Program-made: the position numbers and the translations under genes
Notes under the pieces: model-generated
What the model saw: the letters and a program-made list of their open reading frames with translations, nothing else
The model's database searches: none
What the model was told of the DNA's origin: nothing
DNA from: Trichomonas vaginalis G3
Taxonomy: Eukaryota > Parabasalia > Trichomonadida > Trichomonadidae
Reading direction: 5' to 3'
Length of the DNA stretch: 64,000 bases
Assembly (NCBI RefSeq): GCF_026262505.1
Contig: NC_067208.1
Location: 620,001 to 684,000, forward strand
Shown here: positions 1 to 10,525 of the stretch, piece after piece
How the letters are laid out: each line of letters begins with the position of its first letter
How positions within the stretch are numbered: the first letter of the stretch is position 1

Positions 1-1
1 G

Positions 2-700
2 AATGTCACATTCTCATTCGAAACAGGAGGCCATCCATTGTTTGATGTTGACAACAACTGCTTCATTCATAAAGCAACAAAGAACCTTCTATTCACATTC
101 GGTGACACATATCACAAGTTCACTGTTTCAGAGAAAGTTAAAGAAGTTTTACCAAACTCTCTTCGCTTCACAACAGTTCAAAGAGAAAGAAATGAAGGTG
201 GATTCACTCTTTTCTCCGGTGTCAACACATTAGTTATCCCAGAAGTTGTTTACGATGTTCAAGACAATCTCACAAATAATCCACTCATCGACAGTGTCTG
301 TCTCGATGGAATATCTACATTCAACTTATTCTTCCCAATCAGAAATGACATGACAGTTTTCATCACAGATGATTTTGTGTATGGAACATATTACAACACT
401 ATACACGTTATCCATGACATGTGCAAAGACACAGTCGACTCACGTTATGACCCTCGCCGTTATGACAGACTTGATGGCATCTATGAAGGAAACTGCTCAA
501 CATCAATCAACGACACATACACATCGGAATTCAGTGATCCAATCTATGGCGGAAACTTCCCATTCATCAACCAGAAGCAGGCCAAAGCAGTCTTTGAATA
601 TGCTGGTGTTTCCCCACTCACTGCATTTATATCCATCTATGTCATCCTTATTACCCTCGCTCTTATCTTTTCAGCTCTTTATATTGCGCGCATCAATTAA
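2..700 (+). CDS. BspA-like leucine-rich-repeat surface protein, C-terminal part (runs off left edge)
   Basis: The frame is already open at base 2, so only the last ~232 codons are in the window; the start lies outside. The N-terminal residues seen match the end of a BspA-type leucine-rich repeat. A cysteine-containing juxtamembrane region follows, then one hydrophobic span near the C-terminus (about the last 30 residues, from SPLTAF to SALYIAR) with a tail of only a few residues. This is the layout of trichomonad BspA-like proteins, thought to act at the cell surface in adhesion. The gene at 27,725-28,821 is a clear paralogue over the whole shared length, including the membrane span. A second, error-rich copy of the last part lies at 15,065-15,500. 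Family call is firm; ligand unknown. Confidence 0.85.
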   Translation, partial: NVTFSFETGGHPLFDVDNNCFIHKATKNLLFTFGDTYHKFTVSEKVKEVLPNSLRFTTVQRERNEGGFTLFSGVNTLVIPEVVYDVQDNLTNNPLIDSVCLDGISTFNLFFPIRNDMTVFITDDFVYGTYYNTIHVIHDMCKDTVDSRYDPRRYDRLDGIYEGNCSTSINDTYTSEFSDPIYGGNFPFINQKQAKAVFEYAGVSPLTAFISIYVILITLALIFSALYIARIN

Positions 701-788
701 TTATTTTTATTTGAATAAAGAATTTTTTGTTCTCTAAATTATGAACTTTATATTGCGCGTACAAATTAATTATTTTTATTTGAATAAA
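677..788. repeat. 43-bp direct duplication across the BspA gene end and 3' flank
   Basis: The stretch 677-719, which holds the last codons, the stop and an AATAAA-like trailer, recurs almost unchanged at 746-788. It is probably a small local duplication of the 3' end including its UAAA-type cleavage signal. Confidence 0.7.
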
Positions 789-1036
789 TTTTTATTGTTT
801 CACATATTAAAATTACATTAAGTTTTAATAGAAAAGCTTTTTTTTATTTATCGCAATTTTTTTAAAATATAGGGTGTCCAAAGGTGCGTTTAGCACAGCG
901 CTCTATATGAGACTATTAAAGGAGATATATGCTGATTATAAATATATAATAAAAAATATGAATATATGTATATGATGAGTATGTTGTATTTTGGCGCCAT
1001 GCCGGGATATAAAATGAATTTTGAGACAAGAGGCAG

Positions 1037-1070
1037 TTTCGCGGGAAATTTTGGCGGGATTTTTTTCATT
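1037..1070 (+). promoter_or_regulatory. E2F-like sites and initiator before the mariner transposase
   Basis: TTTCGCGGGAAA (1,037-1,048) matches an E2F-type site, with a weaker GGCGGGAT at 1,053-1,060. An initiator-like TCATT lies at 1,066-1,070, just before the ATG at 1,077. Motifs are seen; their use is inferred. Confidence 0.35.
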
Positions 1071-1076
1071 TTTTTA

Positions 1077-2091
1077 ATGAATCATAAAGAAAACATCCTC
1101 GCTCTTGCAAAAAAATGCAAAGACTGTAAAAAAATCTACGAGACATTGGTAAAATGCTTCGGTATGGATGCTCCTAGCTATTCCACTGTAACGGATCATG
1201 TTAGGATGTATCACTTCATGAACAAAAAGGCGCCCATCATAAAAATTGACAAAAAATCGCCGGATCAAAGAAAAATCAAAGCAATTCTTCAAGCGCTAGA
1301 TGAAGACCCAAGAGCATCACTCAGAAGGATAGAGGAGATGACAAAGATACCACGTACAACAGTCAGTTATTATCTGCACAATTATTTGAACTACAAACTA
1401 GCGTATACACGTTGGGTTCCGCACAACCTTAATTCAGTTCAAAAAAAATCTAGAGTCCAATCTTCGAAAGAGCTCCTCTCTATATTGGGTGCGTATCAAT
1501 CCAAGAAGTTTCGCTTTTTAGTAACAGGGACGAGTCTTGGTTTCAATATGCAACAGAAGCCAAAATCATGTGGATCCCGAAGGATGAAAATCCGCAAACA
1601 TTCCGAAGAAAAAAATTGACACACCAATGATGATGTTGTCGGTTTTTTGGGGCGTGAATGGCATCATCGCAATTGATATTCTTCAAAAACCTAATACGAT
1701 GAATGCTCAGTATCTAATTGACAATGTTCTTACTCAAATTATCAATTCTGATGAGTTTGAGAAATCCAAACAACAAAAACAAAAGTTTGCAATTCATTTT
1801 GATAATTCAAGAGTTCACAAAAGTCATAAGGTAATGAATTACTTGGTGGAAAACAATGTCAAAGTTGTTCCAAACCCAATTTATTCACCTGATATTGCAC
1901 CCTCTGACTTTTATTTATTCGGCACGCTAAAAAAGAGAGCTGAAGGACGCGAATTCGCGAGTCCAGATGATCTTGAAAATTTTGTAAGAGAGCAATTTGA
2001 GCAATTTTCTCATGATGATTTAAAGCGTGTCTTTCAAGCCTGGATCGATCGCTGCGAACGCGTGATTGAATCCAATGGTGATTATATTTAA
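1077..2091 (+). pseudogene. mariner transposase with two single-base frameshifts
   Basis: The transposase cuts and pastes the element through a D,D34D catalytic triad. The ATG at 1,077 starts MNHKENIL and sits 9 bases after TCATT, a good trichomonad initiator. A DNA-binding half is followed by the mariner hallmark WVPHNL (~1,410). The block with the first catalytic Asp (DESWF, ~1,530) is in another frame, and the second half (from 1,627) carries HFDNSRVH and SPDIAPSDFYLF, holding the second and third Asp. One base seems lost in the G run near 1,528 (G3 where the frame wants G4) and one near 1,625. The error-rich copy at 15,676-17,076 has G4 at the first site, so that break may be a consensus error rather than real. 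Confidence 0.85.
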
Positions 2092-2181
2092 ATAAACTTT
2101 ATATATATGTAACTTGTTTATTTCTATTCGCAGTATTCAGGTTTGTGCTAAACACACCTTTGGACACCCTATATAATAACA

Positions 2182-3399
2182 TTATCTTTCTTCAATATCC
2201 ATTCCACCAAACAAATCAGCGTCTTTGTTATCGTCTTTCTCTTCGAAGTCTTCTGCAAATGGATCGTCGTTGTGGAATCCTTTGTTGAAGAGAGGATTGT
2301 CGAGAGTGATGGATCCATCATTGTCTGTATTGTATGAGTACAATGCTGTCTCTTCTTTCATTGGTGCTGGTTCGGTTTCTTCACTCGATGATTCTGTGTC
2401 TTTAGTCGCGAAGTATATGTAGAATGCGATGAGACATATCAATACTGTCTCGATGACAGCGAGGATGATTAAAGCGATCAAGAGTCCTGATGTCTTCTTA
2501 GATGATGGTACTTCTTCTTGTAATAATGGTGTCTCAGTTGGTGTCTCTTCAATAATCTCATCTGTTGGACAGTCATAGAGGTTGTCAAACTCGCGTTGGT
2601 TGAACTTTTCGTATGGTGTGAAGTTAGAACATGGTGCATGGATGACACCGATGTAGTTCTCATTGTCCATGTCGCCTTCTTCTGAAAGAACCCAGAAGTC
2701 CTTAGAGTAGTTAGATGTAACGAAGTATCGATGTGCCATTGAGTTCAAGAGAGGAGGTTGGTCGATTCCTCCATAGCACAAGTTGTGCAAGTAAGGTGTG
2801 TATCTGACAGGTTCCATCTTGTCTTCGACTCTGATGTTTCCTGGGATGATCAATGTCGTGATTCCCCAGTCGATGACTTTTCCTGTGTTACTGTCAATTT
2901 CTGGTGCACTAGCAAGAGATGCATCTTTCAGGACACGGATTTCTTCACTCAGCTTGAATGTGTTAGGAATCTTACCGAAAAGACAGACAAGACTCTTACT
3001 TGACTTCTCGATAAGGTGATTTCCATCGATGATCTCGTACTTAGTGTTCTCTGGTGAAACAACGATGTTGATACTATATGCTCCATAGAATGCTGTTGGA
3101 TAAATGTCTGTCAAACTTCCTTTGATTGTGAATGTCTGAATGTTTGTTCTTGCAAATGACATGTCTCCGATGGATGTGAGTGAGTCTGAATATTCAACTT
3201 CAACAACAGATGAATTCTCAAACATATGATCGAGAACGGCAGTTACACCAGGACCAAGTGTTACCTTTCTTAACTTCTTACATCCAATAAACATTCCTTT
3301 GAAATACGATGGCTTTAACATTGCAGTTGAAAATGTAATTTCTGTGAAACCAGTGTTTTCGAAAAAGCTCATTCCTGTTTCTTCTTGATAGATTGTCAT
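2182..3399 (-). pseudogene. BspA-like protein, C-terminal half with membrane span and NPLF tail
   Basis: About 405 codons read from the first ATG at 3,399; the frame continues a little upstream without a better start. Residues ~5-120 are BspA-type leucine-rich repeats (FTEITFST..., LRKVTLGPGV). A cysteine-bearing stalk follows, then one span (SGLLIALIILAVIETVLICL) and an acidic cytoplasmic tail with DNPLFNKG, which resembles an NPxY/F-type sorting signal. There is no signal peptide, and the ATG lies inside the terminal repeat of the element at 3,392-8,074. I therefore read this as the C-terminal half of the gene whose N-terminal half is 8,065-9,945. An independent short gene is the alternative. 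An error-rich copy lies at 17,090-18,339. Confidence 0.75.
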
Positions 3400-3784
3400 A
3401 AGACAAAATAGTGGAAGTGAGGTGAAGTCAAAAAGTGACACATATTTGGCCGGCTAAATTCCCCTTTAGTTTACATGTCAAAATTACAATAAATTAATTA
3501 TTTTGCTTAGCAATTAGCTATGTATTAAAACTAAAATTATTACTATTCAATTCTTTACATTCAAATATTAAACAATTCAAATTTAATAACAAAGATATTA
3601 CAATAAATAAAAAAATGATTAAAAATGTCCCTGAAAATTTTCTGAAAGCTATCTCGTGTTTAGGTCTCAATTTTTTTTAGAAATAGAAAAAGATTGGATT
3701 TAACTTTCAAACATTATATATAGTTTTGTATATGGAAGCCTTTAAATACAAGTTAATGATATGGAGTTATATTGCGAGGAAGAG

Positions 3785-5128
3785 GGAATCAAAGAAATTG
3801 ACGAAGTTCCAGAATTTTATTCAACAATTCTTAATCAATTAACAAAAACTATACCGAAACTTATCTTACCATCCAAATCAAATCACATTACATACGGAAT
3901 AAACATTTAATCTTTTACCATTAAAATTATATTTATACGTTATTTAATTTTTTTACGTCTAAGTTGAATAGGATAATAGCCGAAGATATAAAGTAACTAT
4001 AGTTTACAAGCTAAGGAACAAATCAGCATTGAAACTAAAAAATGCTGAAATATTATAATAAATTGAAGAAATACTGTGATAGAATACCTAGTTATACTAG
4101 ATACTATTATAATATGAATTCATTTGTATTGAATATCGATAATAAAAAATCGATGAAATATTAAAATGAGAATAAATTAATAATGAGATTATAAATTAGA
4201 ATTATTTCTCTTTTATTTAAAATAAAAACTTAGTTCTATTTAAATTCGATAAAGAAGTACGAAAAAGTTGTATTATACGTATGATGTTGCCCGATGTTTG
4301 GTAACACTATTGTAGAATATAAGCATATATGATAGAAAAGCAATATGCTTAATATCGAGTAATTCTAATTTTTTACGAAATTATTCAAATACGTTATTTT
4401 TTAAAATGAAAAGATAAGCATACCATTATGCAGTAGTTTGCGCACATATACTATGCTGATGAAAGTTGGTCTCTAATTCGAAACTTGAGTCTGTCAAATT
4501 GACGTTCAAGTATTAAAAAGTTGTATTATACGTATGATGTTGCCCGATGTTTGGTAACACTATTGTAGAATATAAGCATATATGATAGAAAAGCAATATG
4601 CTTAATATCGAGTAATTCTAATTTTTTACGAAATTATTCAAATACGTTATTTTTTAAAATGAAAAGATAAGCATACCATTATGCAGTAGTTTGCGCACAT
4701 ATACTATGCTGATGAAAGTTGGTCTCTAATTCGAAACTTGAGTCTGTCAAATTGACGTTCCATCTTATTTTAATCGATATTCAATACAAATGAATTCATA
4801 TTATAATAGTATCTAGTATAACTAGGTATTCTATCACAGTATTTCTTCAATTTATTATAATATTTCAGCATTTTTTAGTTTCAATGCTGATTTGTTCCTT
4901 AGCTTGTAAACTATAGTTACTTTATATCTTCGGCTATTATCCTATTCAACTTAGACGTAAAAAAATTAAATAACGTATAAATATAATTTTAATGGTAAAA
5001 GATTAAATGTTTATTCCGTATGTAATGTGATTTGATTTGGATGGTAAGATAAGTTTCGGTATAGTTTTTGTTAATTGATTAAGAATTGTTGAATAAAATT
5101 CTGGAACTTCGTCAATTTCTTTGATTCC
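3785..5128. repeat. inverted repeat with 356-bp arms; loop holds a 246-bp direct repeat
   Basis: Arms 3,785-4,140 and 4,773-5,128 are near-identical reverse complements; the right arm includes the 3' end of the integrase reading frame. The loop contains two near-identical 246-bp units (4,262-4,507 and 4,515-4,760), period 253. No gene seen in the loop. The arrangement suggests an inverted duplication of the element's end followed by a tandem duplication. Confidence 0.85.
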
Positions 5129-5745
5129 TTCTTGAAGCGTTGAAATTTCTTATTGACTCTCTTAGATCTTTAACAACTCCATCTACAATCCAAAGCGGTA
5201 ATTTACTTGAATCATATTTTTCTGAAATTTCGTAAAATTTGTTAGGTGTGTACCATGTATGTAATGTCGGTTTTTTTGGTAAACTTGTGTGTGGGTTTGA
5301 ATTGTAATTTTCTATAAGACTTTGTATATCATTCCATGTGGCGTCTTCAATTTCCACATTTTGCCAAAACCTTTCAATTTTCCCATTCATATATGGGCAA
5401 TGTGGGAGAATTGTAATACTTTGAACGTTCGCATTTTGTAATAAATTTCGAAAAAACCCAAAATTTTCTGTTCCGTTATCACTCCATATAGCAAAGGGCT
5501 TCCCATATTTTTGGAAACATTGGTCAATTACTCTACTTGTTTGCGCAGCTTCTTTTGTTTCCAAGTGAGCCCATGCTAAAATTTTTCGGGATTTATCGTC
5601 AATAACCGCATAAAGATATTCACCCTGACGATGTTTAAAAAAATGAATATCGACATGCCATATTAAGTTTATATATACTGCTTCGTATTTTGTTTTTCCT
5701 TTTGGTACTGAATTTTTGGCAGGTTGAACGATATTCAGAATTTTG
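5112..5745 (-). pseudogene. integrase catalytic core (rve/DDE), fossil part
   Basis: The minus-strand reading carries the retroviral-type integrase fold: WHVDIHFF (first Asp), IWSDNGTENFG (second Asp) and GKIERFWQN (catalytic Glu), the DDE spacing used to join element ends to target DNA. It ends in a basic tail (ASRRNQRN). Its upstream side is cut by the element at 5,748-7,105, and the N-terminal part of the same family lies beyond that at 7,112-7,744. Treated as a fossil: broken by insertion, otherwise well preserved. Confidence 0.85.
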
Positions 5746-5837
5746 AAATAGGGATGCGACGGTTTTACGCCATGACCGTTTAAAAATAGAATAATACGCC
5801 ATTCAGCCGAATAACAAAACAATACAAAATTATCGCC

Positions 5838-5930
5838 GTCCTTTTTTTTTTCTTTCTTTCTTTCTCTTTTTTTTCTCTCTCTCTTTCTTTTCTCTTTCCT
5901 CTTTTTACTCCTCTTTCTCTTTTCATCATT
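5838..5930 (+). repeat. polypyrimidine (C/T) tract
   Basis: About 90 bases almost purely T and C on the plus strand (CTTTCTTTCTCTTT-type). A simple repeat inside the inserted element; could form triplex DNA, but no function is indicated. Confidence 0.9.
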
Positions 5931-6027
5931 AAACGTAGAAAGATATATTAATATTATTTTAAAATTAAAAAAAAATAAAGAAAGTATAATAAGTAATTAT
6001 TTAGTTATCGATATATATATGTAAAGT

Positions 6028-6600
6028 GATAATCTGAGGAGGAGTCTGAGGATTAGACCGAGGAGTAGTTTGAGGAGTTTGATGATAATCTGAGGAGTTT
6101 GAGGAGTAGTCTGAGGAGTTTGAGGATAATCTGAGGAGTAGTTTCAGGAGTTGTCTGAGGATAATTTGAGGAGTTTGAGGAGTAGTCTGAGGAGTTTGAG
6201 GATAATCTGAGGAGTTTGAGGATAATCTGAGGAGGAGTCTGAGGATTAGACTGAGGAGTTTGAGGAGTAGTCTGAGGATAATCTGAGGAGTTTGAGGATA
6301 ATCTGAGCATAATCTGAGGAGGAGTCTGAGGATTAGACCGAGGAGTAGTTTGAGGATAATCTGAGGAGTAGTTTCAGGAGTAGTCTGAGGACTAGTCTCA
6401 GGACTAGTCTGGTGAGGAGGACTCTAAGGAGTAGTCTGAAGAGTAGTCTCAGGAGGAAGATCTGAGGAGGAGTCTTATGAGGAAGATCTGAGGAGTAGTC
6501 TGATGAGGAGGGGTCTAAGGAGTAGTCTGAGGATGATGAGTAATCTGATAAGGAGTAGTCTGAGGATGATCTGAGGATAACCTGATGACTAGTCTAGGAG
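6028..6600 (+). repeat. GAGGA-type minisatellite
   Basis: About 570 bases of short degenerate repeats built from TCTGAGGA, GTTTGAGGA and TAATCTGAGGAG modules with a variable 12-15-base period. It gives a long Ser/Asn/Pro/Gln-rich open frame on the minus strand that I regard as a by-product of the repeat. Confidence 0.9.
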
Positions 6601-7111
6601 TGGTCTAATAAAAATGTAAAATATTTTCAAAGAAAAAATTCTATGAATTTTATATTTTAATTCTTAGCATTATACTGAATAAAATAAACATAAATATCAA
6701 AATTTGAAATTGAACACGCCAAAAGATTGATAATCCACATTCAATATTTTGTAAGTGGCGTACTTTTTGAATACTCGCCATACGCCTTGGAGTTCTCAAT
6801 TTTGAATTCGCCTTTATTTGGGCGACCTCAGAAAAATACGCCATTAAGAAAATATTGTATGAGATTTTAAATTTGAACACGCTCTACCTTAAGGAATTAA
6901 ATTTATTAAGATATATTTATATATAATAAACGATTACTTAAAAAAAGTATTTCATCGCTTATGTAAGTTTCAAAAAAATCACGAAAATAAAAAAATCAAG
7001 ATTAAAATTTTATTTTTAATTTTTGAATTTCTCAAATGGCGAAATTTTTGGGCGAACAAAAAAAAATGTACGCCCGGTCAAATGGCGTGTTTAACGCATC
7101 CCTATTTTGAA

Positions 7112-7744
7112 ACACTTCTTTACAGTTCTTTCTGAAAAGTTTGTTTCCAATAATTTTTTGTTAAAATAATCGGTTGATTTTTCCAAATTTTGAGTAGTTT
7201 CTGTATGAACGATATATGGATCTTCAGATAATTCCGACTCAATTTGTGGATCTTCTTCAGAAGAATTGGAAGAAAAAAGTTTTTCTGCTGATGAATCAGA
7301 ATCAGAATTTGTATACTCAGAAAGATATTCCGAAGAATTTGAAAAACCTATTGGATTTGTATTTAATTGTGAAATTGGTAAATCATCTAAATCATGATTA
7401 GCATTTTCGGTTTCCCTTTGAATTAACATATCCTTATCGGTAATAATTCTTCCGTATGCTCTTGATATTCCGATTTTTTTAACTTTTTGATGTAATTTAT
7501 TTACTGTATCTAATAATTCCTCAGGTGGTTCGATTGGTTTACGCCCTGGTTTAAATTTTGTGTCAGGAATTCCATTTGATTTAATTGCTAAGTGGAATGT
7601 TTTTTTAGATATTGATGGTATAATGCGTCCATCAGTGAGTTGGACATTGCTAAGTATTGTTTTGAGTTTTTGACCTTGATTAATTTGTTCAATTGCAGAT
7701 TGAATCCAATTTATATCAATTAGATCGTAGATCTTTCGACTCAT
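7112..7744 (-). pseudogene. N-terminal, DNA-binding-like part of the integrase protein, fossil
   Basis: The ATG at 7,744 begins MSRKIYDLIDINWIQ. The first ~110 residues are helical and basic, like a helix-turn-helix region (SKKTFHLAIKSNGIPDT, then GRKPIEPPEELL), followed by an acidic Ser-rich linker. The reading meets the inserted element at 7,105. The catalytic part lies on the other side of that insertion. Family assignment rests on this context more than on the sequence itself. Confidence 0.6.
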
Positions 7745-8064
7745 CTGAAATTTTATAACTTTTGAAAGAAACCGTAAAAATTGTGAAACATGCTTTTTAA
7801 TAAAAAACAATTTTGATGAAAACCATAAATTAATTTAAAATTGAAATAAATTTTTGAAATCTATGATATTGAATAAAAAAATTTATAGTGTAGATATTGA
7901 TATAGATATAGATGTTAATTTTAATATGATATTTGATAAAATTTTTTTATCAAAACATACTGATAATAGGTTGACATGTAATATGATATTTTGCCTTGTA
8001 AATATATTTGGTCGGCAAAATAACCTAATTACTCTTATTTTGAGTTCACTTCCACCATTTCGTC

Positions 8065-9945
8065 TTATGATAATTCTGTACTATAAGCAAAATCAATTGC
8101 TATTAGAACATCGCTTTCTGGAACATCTCTATATGTTACTGATGTTAAAGATGAGTTTCTGAACCAATAATAATGATTAGTAACAGCATTGACTTGGAGT
8201 GGTTTCTTGTACCACAAGAATGCTGTATATTCGAAGTTGTACTGCTCGAAGAATCCATCAGGGAAAGTTGCATCTTCTCTAATATATATAACAGCGTTAG
8301 TATTAAAGAGGACCTTGTGTTCAGAATCCCATACAATTGTAGAACTTTCTGATGAGATTTCGAACTTGTTGTTGCATCCAATAAAAGCCCACATATCAGC
8401 GGATTCAACACTACGAGCAAATTTAATTGTAACAAGGTTTGGACAGTCGAAGAAAGCTTCCCAGAATTGGCCTGTATCGCTATTAATTTTGACACCTGGA
8501 AGTTTTGATCCCCAGAATGAAGCACGCTTAAGAGCTGTAACTCTGTTAAGGTCAAAGACTTCTTTAAAGTTTGTGAATGCAAATGCAAGTTCAAAGATAG
8601 TGCCGACGCTGTTTGGAAGGTTAATTGACTCTAGTTTGGTGCAATACATGAAACAACCAACAGGAATGTGGTTCTAGTTAGAGTTAATTTGTACAGTCTT
8701 CAGAGCAGACATGTTGAGACATGACCAGTAACTTATGTATGTGACTGAGATTCTTTCAATAACTTCGTTCTTGTAAAGAGCACGTTCGTCGAGGTGACAG
8801 TTCTGTACAGGGATGTTGAGTTTCGGACAATTGTGGATACCACGATATCCGATCTTTGTCAATTTAGAAGATCCAAGATCTAAAGTTGTCAAGGAGATGC
8901 AGCTCATGAAGCCATCGGTCGTAATATATGTCAGACCAGGTGCTGTTACTGTTGTCAGAGCTTGGCAATCTTTGAACATTGAGTCTGGTAAAACTGTCAT
9001 AGAAGCAGGAAGTTTAACTGTCGTCAGTGCACTGCACCTGTAGAAGATACCATATGAATGGTCGTAGTTTCCATCAACATTCGTCAGATCAACTGTCTGA
9101 ATGTAGTAATTAAACATGAATGTCATTCTCGAACCCGCAAATGAAGTTGTTGCAGAAGAAGGTGCTACAGTAGTAAGCTTAGTGTTCAGAAACGCATAAC
9201 TGCCAACCGAACTTAAAGATTCGAAAGGAAAAGTTTCTAAACCTGTGTTTGCAAATGCGTAATCATAAACGTTGAGTAAAAGTCTGCTTGATGTCACAGT
9301 TTTCAACATATGACAATTCATGAAAGCGTAGTCTAAGAGAGTGAGAGTTGTTGGAACGTCAGAGTCAGGACCAGATTTATAGAAAGAAACAGTCGTTAAG
9401 AAGTAACAGTTCTGGAAACTTCCTCGTTGGATAGTCAAGTATGATCCAACTGAAATCGTTAAAGTTTCGATTCCACTTTGATAGAAAGGACCAACACCGA
9501 TGACACTGACCTTCTCAAGGTTGACTGTTTTGAGATTTGGACACTTCTGGAATGCGTAGTGTCCAATAAAGTCGACGTTCTCTAAGTTGATGCTTTGAAC
9601 AGAACTATATGTGAATGCATAGTTTCTGATTCTGTTTATCCCATTATGCAATGTGACTGTTTCGATGTGTGAATTCTGATAAAAGCACTTCTCTGGAATC
9701 TCGGTGATTCCTGTTGCTTCAATAACAACATTCTTGACAAACAAGTATCCTCGAAACTTAGGCATCTCTGTCAATGCGCCTGACAGTTTGAGTGTTGTAG
9801 CTTTATTCTCAACAATGAGTGCGATCGTTTGTTGATTTGTAAAATCGGCATCATCAGATATCACAACAGTTGACCCAGTGAGTGATGCAGAGTTACAATC
9901 TATCTGTGCTGATAAAAGATGGATAAATATGCTATTGCGAAACAT
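8065..9945 (-). pseudogene. BspA-like leucine-rich-repeat protein, N-terminal half, one in-frame TAG
   Basis: The ATG at 9,945 begins MFRNSIFIHLLSAQIDC, a short hydrophobic leader. About 20 BspA-type repeats follow (LTTVKLPASMTVLPDSMF, LKTVTSSRLLLN). A TAG at 8,674-8,676 interrupts the frame, which then stays open in the same phase through more repeats (LESINLPNSVGTIFE) to a stop at 8,065 inside the terminal repeat of the inserted element. There is no membrane span here; the span-bearing half is at 2,182-3,399. The TAG is present in the second copy (about 23,728), so it is unlikely to be a consensus error. Probably a broken surface-protein gene. Confidence 0.8.
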
Positions 9946-10436
9946 TTTTGGTTGATTGAATACTTGAAACTTTTTTTTGAATATAATTGAATTATTTTTG
10001 AAAAATAAGGCTAGTATTATCTAATTGAAGATATTTAAAATGAATAACTTAAATACCAAAACCACTTTTCATTTATCCCAACGATGGAGGGAATGCATCA
10101 GTTTAACACACAATGCTAAATTGTTGTATCGATAGAACAAAAATATTTCACAGAGATTTTGCACACAAAAAATGATTATTTTTTCGAGAACAACTGAAAA
10201 ACAACATTGAATAGTACTTGAATCACCAAAAATGGAAAATATGAACATAATACATAAGACTATGATTAATCGAAACTGACCAATTTTGAATTTTTAAGAA
10301 TGTTATAAGGTAGCAAGTATTGAAATTTATTGACAAAATTGATTGAAGCTCACAAATTCATCGTCACAGTTGATATTTTTACTAAATTCCTAATTCTTAA
10401 TAATATTTAAAAAAAAAAAAAAAAAAAAAAAAAGGT
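9946..10436. other. intergenic, AT-rich, ending in a poly(A) run
   Basis: No gene recognised. A run of about 25 A residues (10,409-10,433) abuts the left end of the Polinton-like element. The 9,946-10,020 part is the upstream region of the BspA-like gene. Confidence 0.6.
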
Positions 10437-10439
10437 AGT

Positions 10440-10472
10440 GGGGCTTCCAGGCACTTCGTGCCCTCTAGCCCC
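10440..10472. repeat. nested hairpin near the Polinton left end
   Basis: Outer stem GGGGCT/AGCCCC encloses the inner hairpin GGCAC-TTC-GTGCC. At 47,523-47,555 the inner stem is GGGGC-TGC-GCCCC: both arms changed together so pairing is kept. A likely structured end region, cut or recognised during replication or integration (inference). Confidence 0.7.
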
Positions 10473-10525
10473 CCGTCACTTTTCTGTCACTTTTCAGGAA
10501 AAAACATTTTTATTATATATATAAA

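Larger units (their letters stand above)
872..2169. mobile_element. Tc1/mariner-family DNA transposon, Tvmar-like
   Basis: Terminal inverted repeats of about 26 bp (GGGTGTCCAAAGGTG... at 872, its reverse complement ending at 2,169) are bounded by TA at 870-871 and 2,170-2,171, the mariner target-site duplication. The length of 1,298 bp fits a full-length mariner, and the inside holds a mariner transposase with two frameshifts. It lies between two BspA-like genes without cutting either. Confidence 0.93.
5748..7105. mobile_element. non-autonomous TIR element with 6-bp target duplication
   Basis: ATAGGGATGCG at 5,748 is mirrored by CGCATCCCTAT ending at 7,105; a second block (ACGCCAT, GACCG) is shared a few bases further in on both sides. 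TTTGAA at 5,742-5,747 and again at 7,106-7,111 is a clean 6-bp target duplication. The 1,358-bp interior holds a pyrimidine tract, a minisatellite and an AT-rich right part with repeated CGCC motifs; no transposase seen. It splits the integrase gene of the surrounding element and is therefore younger than it. Confidence 0.85.
3392..8074. mobile_element. integrase-bearing TIR element inserted in a BspA-like gene (old, broken)
   Basis: Imperfect terminal inverted repeats about 90-100 bp long face each other. ATTGTCATAAGACAAAATAG at 3,392 pairs with ATTATCATAAGACGAAATGG read on the minus strand from 8,074, and both continue to a TTTGGCCGG/TTTTGCCGA block and a shared TTACATGTCAA. Inside are two parts of a DDE (rve-type) integrase, an internal palindrome and a second inserted element. 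No clear target duplication is visible. Family is uncertain: integrase-type DNA transposon or a reduced Polinton relative. It looks old and broken. Confidence 0.65.

Noticed and set aside
3762-3910. 49-codon frame MELYCEEEGIKEIDEVP
   Set aside because: Lies in the arm that duplicates the integrase 3' region in reverse; probably an accidental frame of the inverted repeat.
6053-6310. Ser/Asn/Pro/Gln-rich 85-codon minus-strand frame
   Set aside because: Entirely made of the GAGGA minisatellite; no start context, composition follows the repeat.
8189-8677. 162-codon plus-strand frame opposite a BspA-like gene
   Set aside because: Antisense shadow; the minus strand carries clear leucine-rich repeats.
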